DNA from: G965247775 sp965247775
GTDB lineage: Bacteria; Chloroflexota; Dehalococcoidia; Bin125
DNA: 64,000 nucleotides
Direction of reading: 5' to 3'
NCBI GenBank assembly: GCA_965247775.1
Contig: OZ252031.1
Location: 124,001-188,000 of the forward strand
The number at the start of each line of letters is the position of its first letter. The stretch's first letter is position 1. Below, piece by piece: positions 58,069 through 64,000 of this stretch. The position numbers were made by a program, and so were the translations under genes. The notes under the pieces were generated by a model. The model searched no databases and was not told the DNA's origin. It saw nothing but the letters and a program-made list of their open reading frames with translations.

Positions 58069-58992
58069 CTAGTCCTCGCCCTCTGTGGTCCCCGCGACGA
58101 ACGTCGTGGAGGTGGGGAGGCGCCGCCGCATGACGTCGATGGCCTCCGGATTGTCGTCGATGAGGAGGAAACGGCGGCCGAGTCGCGCGGCGACGGCGCC
58201 GACGGTGCCGCTGCCGGCGAAGGGGTCGAGGACGAGATCGCCGGGGTTGCTGGAGGCACGGAGGATGCGCTCGGCCAAGGCCGCGGGTTTCTGGGTGGGG
58301 TAGCCGGTGCGCTCGGCGCCGCTCGTGGGGACGACGGTGTGCCACCAGGTGTCGGTGGGGAGCTTGCCCCTGGCGGCCTTCTCCGGGCCGACGAGGCCGG
58401 GGGCCATGTAGGGGATGCGGTCGATGTCGTCGGTGTTGAAGGTGTAGCGGGCGGGGTCCTTGACGTAGAGGAGGATGGTGTCGTGCTTGGCGGGCCAGCG
58501 GCGCCTGGGGCGGCCTCCGAAGTCGTAGGCCCAGATGATCTCGTTGAGGAAGCAATCGCGGCCGAAGATCGTGTCGCAGAGCACTTTGATGTAGTGCACC
58601 TCGCGGGCGTCAAGGTGGAGGTAGAGCGAGCCGGCGGGGGTGAGGAGGCGGTGCACCTCGCGCAGGCGGGGTTCGAGGAAGGCGGGGAAGTCGTCGAAGG
58701 CGTCGGGGTAGGCGTGGACGGACAGCGTCTGGGTGCGGTAGCGGCGGCCACCGAAGCCCGCTCGGGCACCCTGGGGGTTGGCGGTGGTGCGGAGGCGCTC
58801 GTGGCGGCGGCGGGCGCCGGTGTTGAAGGGGGGGTCGGCGTAGACGAGGTGGACGGAGGCGTCAGGGAGGGCGCGGAGGAGGGGGAGGTTGTCCCCTAGG
58901 ACGACCCGATCGGCGGAACACCGTCCCCCTTTGACAGGATCAGGGTGGACGGCGTCGTGCTGAGGAGATTCAGCGGTTGACTCCGCAGACAC
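58069..58992 (-). CDS. DNA N4-cytosine/N6-adenine methyltransferase, beta class
   Basis: A 307-residue DNA methyltransferase. The catalytic motif IV DPPFNTG lies near residue 52. The motif X/target region follows, and the AdoMet motif LDPFAGSGTVG comes last (about 264), the beta-class order. TGYPTQKP also fits the family. No restriction endonuclease is next to it, so it may be solitary. GTG 58992 is chosen: it follows the upstream stop by one nt and has GGAG. Residues about 9-22 derive from an interspersed repeat (58925-58970), so the true N-terminus could be different. Confidence 0.88.
   Translation of the reverse strand: MSAESTAESPQHDAVHPDPVKGGRCSADRVVLGDNLPLLRALPDASVHLVYADPPFNTGARRRHERLRTTANPQGARAGFGGRRYRTQTLSVHAYPDAFDDFPAFLEPRLREVHRLLTPAGSLYLHLDAREVHYIKVLCDTIFGRDCFLNEIIWAYDFGGRPRRRWPAKHDTILLYVKDPARYTFNTDDIDRIPYMAPGLVGPEKAARGKLPTDTWWHTVVPTSGAERTGYPTQKPAALAERILRASSNPGDLVLDPFAGSGTVGAVAARLGRRFLLIDDNPEAIDVMRRRLPTSTTFVAGTTEGED
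58925..58970. repeat. interspersed CCTTTGACAGGATCAGGGTG element
   Basis: The plus strand carries CCTTTGACAGGATCAGGGTG, a variant of the CCTTCGACAGGCTCAGG-type short element that is scattered through many GC-rich genomes. Read in frame on the other strand it yields HPDPVKGG, close to the HPEPVEG peptide often seen where this element enters genes. Here it lies in the first codons of the methyltransferase. Confidence 0.5.
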
Positions 58993-58993
58993 G

Positions 58994-59731
58994 CTACTGC
59001 TCCGGCCTCGGGCGCGGGCGGGAGGCGGTCTGGGGCTCGGCGTCGCCACGGCGGTCCTGCTCGTAGCGAGCTTCCTCCGCCTCCTCGCGTTTCTGCGCCC
59101 GCTCTGCCTCGACCTCCTCCAACTCGCGTCCCAAGCCTTCTTCGGCCATCTGCTCGGGGGAGCGCTGCTCGACCTCGGCGTCGAAGGGGACGCCGAGGAG
59201 GGAGTAGGTGCGCCCGCCGAGGTACTGGAGGGGCTTGTACTCGTCGTCGGCGAGGCTCCAGCGGCCGGCGTCGAAGTCCCAGGCGTCGGAGTCGGCCTGG
59301 GCGGCGACGACGCGGCCGACGAAGAGGGTGTGGTCGCCGGTGGTGTAGTGGTCGTGGAGGGTGCACTCGACCCAGCCGACGCAGCCTTCGAGCAAGGGGG
59401 CGCCGATGACCTTGGCCTTGAAGTAGGGCAGGCGGGAGCCCTCCAGCTTGTCGCCCTGCACGCCGCTGACCATACCGAGCCACTGGGTGTGGTTGACGAC
59501 GACCTTGCTGGGGAAGTTGAGAGCGAACTCTTCGCCGAAGGTGATCATGTCGTGGCTGTGGCGGGAGGGGTGGACGGCGATGGCGACGAGGGGCGGGCTG
59601 ACGCTGGTGGGCATGGCCCAGGCGACGGGGAAGGCGTTGGCGACGGCGCGCCAGCGGGTGGTGACGATCGTGACGGGGGCGCCGCCGAGCAGGCGGCGGG
59701 CGTCGGCATCCTCGAGCTTGCGGCGGGGCAT
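58994..59731 (-). CDS. flavin reductase-like domain protein
   Basis: A 245-residue flavoprotein of the flavin reductase/DIM6-NTAB type. The split-barrel domain (about 1-175) contains TIVTTRWRAVANAFPVAW, SPPLVAIAVHPSRHSHDMI and FALNFPS, with the Ser/His/Asn cofactor contacts typical of the family. A charged Glu/Arg-rich helical tail (about 180-245) is an addition. AAGGAG lies 6 nt before ATG 59731. The methyltransferase gene follows immediately. Confidence 0.87.
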   Translation of the reverse strand: MPRRKLEDADARRLLGGAPVTIVTTRWRAVANAFPVAWAMPTSVSPPLVAIAVHPSRHSHDMITFGEEFALNFPSKVVVNHTQWLGMVSGVQGDKLEGSRLPYFKAKVIGAPLLEGCVGWVECTLHDHYTTGDHTLFVGRVVAAQADSDAWDFDAGRWSLADDEYKPLQYLGGRTYSLLGVPFDAEVEQRSPEQMAEEGLGRELEEVEAERAQKREEAEEARYEQDRRGDAEPQTASRPRPRPEQ

Positions 59732-59807
59732 GGGTACTCCTTGCGGGGCGATCGTACCGAGCCGCGCGGCCCCACGCACCGTGCGCCGGTTGCGTTGGCA
59801 CCGCCGC

Positions 59808-59813
59808 TAGGAT
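59808..59813 (+). promoter_or_regulatory. -10 box TAGGAT before the acyl-CoA dehydrogenase gene
   Basis: TAGGAT lies 25 nt before the ATG at 59839, with a GAGGAGAGG ribosome site between. No -35 is recognisable. Confidence 0.4.
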
Positions 59814-59838
59814 GCGCGGGCGAGGAGAGGCGTCGCCG

Positions 59839-61030
59839 ATGGTGGATTTCGCCGATACGCCGGAGCAGGCCGCGTTCCGGCGCGAGGTGCGAACGCTGAT
59901 CGGGGAGCGCTACGAGCCGCTGCGGCGGGCGATCCGGGAGGAGGCGCGGGAGGCGCCGCCGTTCACGGAGACGCCGTCGAAGCGTGCGTGGCTGACGGCG
60001 CTGGCGGGGTGGGGCTGGATCGCGCCGGCCTGGCCGGAGGCGTACGGGGGGGGCGGGGATGGGGGTGCTGGAGCAGTTCATCTTCAATGAGGAGATGGCG
60101 GAGGCGCGGGCAGAGGGTCCGAACATCCTGACGACCGGCTTCATTGGGCCGACGATCATCGCGCTGGGGACGGCGGAGCAGAAGCGGGAGCACCTGCCGC
60201 CGATCTTGCGCGGAGAGACGGTCTGGTGCCAGGGCTACTCGGAGCCGGGGTCGGGATCGGATCTGGCGTCGTTGCAGACGCGGGCGGTGCGCGAGGGCGA
60301 CGACTGGGTGCTGAACGGGCAGAAGATCTGGACCAGCGGCGCGCACGTCGCCGACTTCATGATCCTGCTGGCGCGGACAAACCCGGACGCCCCGAAGCAC
60401 AAGGGGATCACGTACTTCGTGCTGGACATGCGGTCGCCGGGGGTAGAGGTACGGCCGCTGCTGAATCTGGCCGGTAGGCACGAGTTCAACGAGGTGTATT
60501 TCGAGGATGTGCGCGTCCCGCAGCAGAACGTGATCGGCGAAGTGGGCCGGGGCTGGTACGGGGCGGTGACGACGCTGGACTTCGAGCGGAGCCGGATCGG
60601 CTCGGCGGTGGGGATCGGGCAGGCGGTGGAGTCGTTGGTGCGCTGGGCGAAGCAGGAGGCGGAGGGGCGTTCGCGGCTCGGGCGTAGGCCGCGGCTGCGG
60701 CTGGCGCTGGCGGATCGGGTCATCGAGGCACAGATCGCACGGATGATCTCGTACCGGATCGTGACGATGCAGGCGGCGGGCGAGATCCCGAACCATGAGG
60801 CGTCGATGGGGAAGCTGTACGCGATGGAGTTGAATCAGCGTATCGCGGCGACGGCGGTGGAGGTGTTCGGACTCCACGCGCTGCTGACGGCGGCGGAGAC
60901 GCGGCCCCCGCGGTACGGGATGTACGCGTACGGCTACCTGCGGGCGGTGGCGAACACGATCGAGGGGGGCACGAGCGAGATCCAGCGGAATATCATCGCG
61001 ACGCGCGGGCTGGGGCTGCCGCGGTGGTGA
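59839..61030 (+). pseudogene. acyl-CoA dehydrogenase, frameshift in a G-tract
   Basis: Two phases together encode one complete acyl-CoA dehydrogenase of about 396 residues. Phase 1 runs from ATG 59839 (DFADTPEQAAFRREVRTLI) to APAWPEAYGG. Phase 2 begins with MGVLEQFIFNEEMAEA near 60059, carries GYSEPGSGSDLASLQT and IWTSGAHVADF, and ends with IEGGTSEIQRNIIATRGLGLP, including the catalytic Glu. The break falls in an 8-G run (60046-60053). Seven Gs would restore YGGAGMG. It is a real mutation, a slippage site or a sequencing error; the rest of the gene is intact. Confidence 0.9.
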
Positions 61031-61033
61031 GGG

Positions 61034-62326
61034 TTACTTCGGCGCGCTCGCGACCTGGGGGATGGCCTGGAAGCCATGGGGGAGAGCGAGGACGGAGGCG
61101 CGCTCCTCGTGGCGCTGGCGGTGGTCCGCGGCGAGGCGGGCGACGGTTTCCTCGACATCGGCGATGGGCTGGAGGTGGGCGGCGCGGACGGCGTCGTCGT
61201 CCAGGGCGGAGCGGACGTGGACGGTCGCCTTCTGCTGGACGGCGACCTGCATCTGCACCTGCCACTGATCGATCAGGTGGACGTCGGGCTGGAGGAGGCG
61301 CTGCATGAGCGCGTCGGGGCTGTCCTCGGCGGCGAGGAGGTCGACGTATTCGGCGCCGCCGACGCCCTCGCGGCACTCCGCCGCTAGGACGATGTCGCCG
61401 CCGGGGCGGACGCCGAGAGCGGCGGAGACCATGCCCTTGACGCTCTGGTAGAGGTTGAGGTCGGCGGGGTAACCGCCGTTGCAGCCGACGACGATGTCGT
61501 ACGGGGCGTCGATGGGGCGCAGGGCCTGGCGGTCGACCTGGGCGATGGCAGCGTCGTGGGCGGCGAGGAGGTCGCCGCAAAACACGCCGGTGACGCGCTT
61601 GTCCGGGTCCAGGGTGACGTTGCAGAGGAAGCCGAGGTCGGAGGCGAGGGCGATGCGGCGGCAGTCCTCGAAGACGGGATTGCCCTCGGCGACGCAGTAG
61701 GTGGCGCCGGCGCTGGCGAGGTTGGCGACGCCGTGGTTGCGCATGATGTTGTGGGCCGAGGCGACGCCTGGGAAGACACCCTTCCCGCCGCCGCTGTAGC
61801 CGGCGAAGAGGTGGGGTTCGACGAAGCCCGTGACGAGGCGGACCGTGGCCTGCATATAGGCCGCGTTGAGGTAGACGCCGCCGCGCGGCTCGTCCGGGTA
61901 GCGCTCCAGGAAGATCTGCTGGTCTGGGTCCCGAGCGTCGTGCATGACGGTGCGGTAGGAGGCCGCGACGTCGTCGCCGAGCAGGGTGGCGACCTCGGCG
62001 GGGGTCATGGGGCGGTGCAGGCCGCCGCCGACGATGAGCGTGATCTGGTGGTGGGGGACGCCGGCGGCGGCCAGGGCCTCGAGCAGGGCGGGGGCGATGA
62101 GGGTGTTGGGGACGGGGCGGGTCATGTCGCTGAAGACGATGGCGACGTGGTCGTCGGGGGTGACGAGGTCGGTGAGGGGCGGGGAGCCGATGGGCTCGGC
62201 GATGGCGGCGCGGAGCGCGGCGGGGACGTCGGGGAGGGGCGGGACGAGGACGGGTTCGAGGACGTCCGTCCAGTCTGGGAGGTCGACGGGGAGGCCGTCG
62301 TCGCCGTAGGCGAGGTGGAGCCGCAT
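61034..62326 (-). CDS. larA: LarA-family nickel-dependent racemase (DUF2088)
   Basis: A 430-residue LarA-fold protein. VGGGLHRPMTPAEV holds the first His, FVEPHLFAGYSGGGKGVFPGVAS contains a second His and the Lys that carries the pincer cofactor in lactate racemase, and NHGVANL supplies another. The N-terminal domain has FSDMTRPVPN. LarA-family members racemise or epimerise lactate and other 2-hydroxyacids using the Ni-pincer cofactor made by LarB, LarC and LarE, none of which is in this window. The TAGCCT box 6 nt before ATG 62326 suggests a leaderless mRNA. Confidence 0.88.
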   Translation of the reverse strand: MRLHLAYGDDGLPVDLPDWTDVLEPVLVPPLPDVPAALRAAIAEPIGSPPLTDLVTPDDHVAIVFSDMTRPVPNTLIAPALLEALAAAGVPHHQITLIVGGGLHRPMTPAEVATLLGDDVAASYRTVMHDARDPDQQIFLERYPDEPRGGVYLNAAYMQATVRLVTGFVEPHLFAGYSGGGKGVFPGVASAHNIMRNHGVANLASAGATYCVAEGNPVFEDCRRIALASDLGFLCNVTLDPDKRVTGVFCGDLLAAHDAAIAQVDRQALRPIDAPYDIVVGCNGGYPADLNLYQSVKGMVSAALGVRPGGDIVLAAECREGVGGAEYVDLLAAEDSPDALMQRLLQPDVHLIDQWQVQMQVAVQQKATVHVRSALDDDAVRAAHLQPIADVEETVARLAADHRQRHEERASVLALPHGFQAIPQVASAPK

Positions 62327-62332
62327 GGGGCG

Positions 62333-62355
62333 AGGCTAGCGCGGCGCGCTAGGCT
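62333..62355. promoter_or_regulatory. divergent leaderless promoters of larA and the basic protein gene
   Basis: Minus TAGCCT (62338-62333) lies 6 nt before the larA ATG (62326). Plus TAGGCT (62350-62355) lies 6 nt before the ATG at 62362. The 35-bp intergenic region therefore holds two symmetrical leaderless promoters and no Shine-Dalgarno sites. Confidence 0.55.
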
Positions 62356-62361
62356 CGATCC

Positions 62362-62565
62362 ATGCGCGAGGGCGAAGGCGCGACGCGGGGCGAGCGGCGA
62401 GAGCAGAAGCAGCGCAAGCGGCGCCGCGCGATGCGGTTGCATGGGGCGTCGTTGCGGCGGGTCTATGCAGCGGCCGTGCGCAAGCGGGTAGGACGCCTGC
62501 GTCGCGGGAGAGACAGACGATCCTCGCGGGAGGAAGGCGAGGAGGGCCCAGCCGGAGCGGCCTAG
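62362..62565 (+). CDS. very basic small protein of unknown function
   Basis: A 67-residue protein with about one third Arg/Lys (RREQKQRKRRRAMRLHG, then RKRVGRLRRGRDRRSSRE). It could bind nucleic acid. The leaderless promoter with exact spacing is the main reason to accept it. Its stop overlaps the stop of the OsmC-family gene on the other strand by 4 bp. No family is recognised. Confidence 0.5.
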   Translation: MREGEGATRGERREQKQRKRRRAMRLHGASLRRVYAAAVRKRVGRLRRGRDRRSSREEGEEGPAGAA

Positions 62566-63032
62566 ACCTCGGTGAAGGTGGCGGAGTGGGTGACGGTGAT
62601 GGCGTCCTTGACGCTTTCGTGGGCAGGGCAGCCGGCGGGGTAGACGCGGAGGGCGCGCTCGGCGGTTTCGCGCGTGCCGAAGGGGATCTCGACGCTGAAG
62701 TCGATATGGATCTTGGTGATGCGGATGGTCTGATTATCCGGGCCCTCGATGGCGCCGTCCACGGTGGCGCCGTAGGTGTCCCGGTTGAACTTGACTTTGC
62801 GAGCCGCCAGAGCCCCGGCGAAGGTGCCGAACAGTCAACCGCCGACGGCGGCGACGATGTGGTCGAGCGTGGCGGGGCGGGAGGGGACGGTGTCGGGGAC
62901 GTTGTAGTGCTCCCGGAGCTTGCCTTGCTGGCCGTAGAGGACGGGCTCCGCGGTGTCGCCGAGGTAGGCATGGCGCACGCCGTCCCTGAAGACGAGCGTG
63001 TTGATGGAGTGGTACTCGAAGTGATCGGCCAT
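62562..63032 (-). CDS. OsmC family peroxidase with in-frame TGA, probable selenoprotein
   Basis: A 156-codon gene read from ATG 63032 with TGA at 62837-62835 as codon 66. Before it: EYHSINTLVFRDG, then RPATLDHIVAAVGG. After it: LFGTFAGALAARKVKFN, then RITKIHIDFSVEIP and YPAGCPAHESVKDAI. In OsmC/Ohr-type proteins the peroxidatic Cys sits exactly at the TGA position (AAxGC-LxGTF), and the second Cys (CPAH) is conserved here. A hairpin at 62821-62804 begins 14 nt after the TGA with a G-rich loop, as in bacterial SECIS elements. A minus-strand TAGGAT (63068-63073) is a likely promoter. If not decoded as Sec the protein would stop at 65 residues. Confidence 0.85.
62804..62821 (-). promoter_or_regulatory. 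candidate bacterial SECIS hairpin
   Basis: On the mRNA, UCGCCGG-GGCU-CUGGCGG forms a 7-bp stem with two G-U pairs and a 4-nt loop beginning GG. It starts 14 nt and its loop about 21 nt after the UGA, within the window for bacterial SECIS elements, which lie inside the coding region just after the Sec codon and bind SelB. Confidence 0.55.
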
Positions 63033-63271
63033 GTCGTGCCTCGTTCCGCGTGCCTGTGGTGGGGTCGATCCTACGCCACCGGGCGGGTCCGGCGGCACGT
63101 CGCGGCACAGAGGCGGGGGCCGGCCGGGGCAGGCGGGGCCGGGATTTCACGCTCCCCTCACACAGGCGGGGAACCTCTGGGGCGGTACGGGCGTTGGGTT
63201 GGCGGGACGCGGCGGTGGCAATGGCGCCGCCAGCAGGAGTCGAGACGGAGAGCTGAAAGGGAGCGCAGCCC

Positions 63272-63457
63272 GTGAGTCTTCCCCGCTTCGCCCGCCCGCT
63301 TGATCCGCCCGTTGCGAGCGCCGGCGCCGCACCCCCGCGGCGCGCGCGGTCCGACGCGCGACCATCGGACGTGGGCTTGCCGGCCCCGCTGGCCGCCGCC
63401 TATCTGGACGCCTTGCGGCGGGCGTCCGAGATCCATCGAGGCGGGGCGCCGCACTGA
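63272..63457 (+). CDS. short hypothetical protein
   Basis: A 61-residue frame from GTG 63272, preceded by AAAGGGAG. It is Pro/Arg/Ala-rich at the start with an amphipathic end (LAAAYLDALRRASEIH). No family is recognised and it may not be expressed. The 63033-63271 gap before it holds only the likely OsmC-gene promoter on the minus strand. Confidence 0.35.
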   Translation: MSLPRFARPLDPPVASAGAAPPRRARSDARPSDVGLPAPLAAAYLDALRRASEIHRGGAPH

Positions 63458-63517
63458 GCGGGGAGCGGCCCGGCGGCTTCGGCGGCAGGCCGGTGAGGCC
63501 CGCCGCGGGGGGGGGCG

Positions 63518-64000
63518 CTAGGCCCGGCGGGCGCGGCTCAGGATGTAGGCGTCGTGGGCGCGATGGAGGTTGCGGCCGTACTCGAGGTAGCGGTCGTTGA
63601 GGAGCTGGCCGAAGTCCTTGCGGGTAACGGTGCGGCGGGCCCAGCCGCTGCCATCGGGGAGGTCGTCCAGGCGGGTAGCGGTGGCGCAGAGGAAGAGTTG
63701 GTAGCGTTCGGTCCCGGCCGGGTAGTCGTGGTTGTCGGAGGTGGCGCGCATTTCCAGGCGGCTGTGCTGGAACCAGTCGCCGATGCGGATGCCCCACTCG
63801 CCCTTGGCGATGGGGCCGAGCCAGCGTTCGAGGGCGGCGGCGGGACTCCTGCGCCTGCCGGCCGAGTCGACGGCGGCCGCATCGACGTCGAGGGTTGGGA
63901 CGACGAGGAGATCGGAGCCCTCGGCGCGCACGACGACGGGGCGGTCCTTGTGCCAGGTGAGGAGGTAGACGCGCTCGACCTGGTCCAGGGGGGGTACCTG
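63518..64000 (-). CDS. uncharacterised protein (5' end beyond the window)
   Basis: The minus-strand frame is open from the right edge to TAG at 63520-63518, giving 160 residues without its start. Visible parts are ERVYLLTWHKDRPVVVRAE, then LERWLGPIAKGEWGIRIGDW and FQHSRLEMRATSDN, and the end FGQLLNDRYLEYGRNLHRAH. It looks like a soluble alpha/beta protein. I do not recognise the family. Confidence 0.65.
   Translation of the reverse strand, partial: QVPPLDQVERVYLLTWHKDRPVVVRAEGSDLLVVPTLDVDAAAVDSAGRRRSPAAALERWLGPIAKGEWGIRIGDWFQHSRLEMRATSDNHDYPAGTERYQLFLCATATRLDDLPDGSGWARRTVTRKDFGQLLNDRYLEYGRNLHRAHDAYILSRARRA

Noticed and set aside
62835..62837. The TGA in the OsmC-family gene as simple pseudogenisation
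   Set aside because: It is the only lesion, sits exactly at the catalytic Cys, and the downstream frame is perfectly conserved including the second Cys; random decay would rarely give this. It is kept as the alternative.

Overview
This is one contiguous stretch of a very GC-rich bacterial chromosome made almost entirely of housekeeping and fatty-acid-type metabolic genes. I see no rRNA, prophage, transposase or CRISPR array. The best lineage guess is Chloroflexota, near the Dehalococcoidia. The hints are a Rex repressor, DUF951, DUF151, a 53-residue protein ending in a CCG/PGC cysteine motif, an EtfD-like membrane iron-sulfur protein beside etfBA, and an F-type ATP synthase operon running into murA and mreB. 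No marker gene settles the assignment.

Layout. 0.3-18.4 kb holds acyl-CoA metabolism: acyl-CoA dehydrogenase, four crotonase-fold genes, an AMP-forming acyl-CoA synthetase, SDR enzymes, a penicillin-acylase-type hydrolase, a deazaflavin-type oxidoreductase, and an electron exit route (EtfD-like membrane protein, EtfB, EtfA). Two tandem paralogous proteins of about 80 aa and unknown function sit among the crotonases. 19.3-24.8 kb is an overlapping run of coaE, a MoxR/NorQ-type AAA+ ATPase, a calcineurin-like phosphoesterase and a 1074-aa VWA protein with helical repeats. 25.8-28.4 kb is an island of different strand composition: a gene remnant, short direct repeats, a palindromic operator over a promoter, a PadR-like regulator and two membrane proteins. 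28.5-34.0 kb holds cinA, comB-like, pyrF, DUF951, an MFS exporter and DUF151. 34.1-41.8 kb is the complete ATP synthase operon (atpZ/I-B-E-F-H-A-G-D-C), followed by murA, mreB and convergent rex. 45.8-54.9 kb holds gyrA, a 2-hydroxyacid dehydrogenase, tsaE-tsaB-ndk, rsfS and mnmA. Two tRNA-Ser genes follow at 55.1 and 55.7 kb. 55.9-64.0 kb holds a DUF4349-type lipoprotein, a secreted protein, a DNA methyltransferase, a flavin-reductase-like protein, a frameshifted acyl-CoA dehydrogenase, a LarA-family protein and an OsmC-family gene with an in-frame TGA.

The strongest points are these. (1) The OsmC-family gene (62562-63032, minus) has TGA exactly where the family has its peroxidatic cysteine, followed by a hairpin at the right distance for a bacterial SECIS; it is probably a selenoprotein. 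(2) Many start codons lie 6-8 nt after a TANNNT box, which implies leaderless mRNAs. (3) AtpB carries a soluble insertion of about 240 residues in its extracytoplasmic loop. (4) GyrA carries a histone-H1-like Lys/Ala tail. (5) MurA has Asp in place of the fosfomycin-target Cys. (6) The AAA+/VWA/phosphoesterase run is an orphan chaperone-type system whose client is not evident.

Several genes look broken: an alpha/beta hydrolase between the EtfD-like gene and etfB, a metallo-beta-lactamase C-terminal fragment, an acyl-CoA dehydrogenase with an 8-G tract, and two short remnants. All calls come from reading translated sequence and motifs by eye; nothing was searched or computed.
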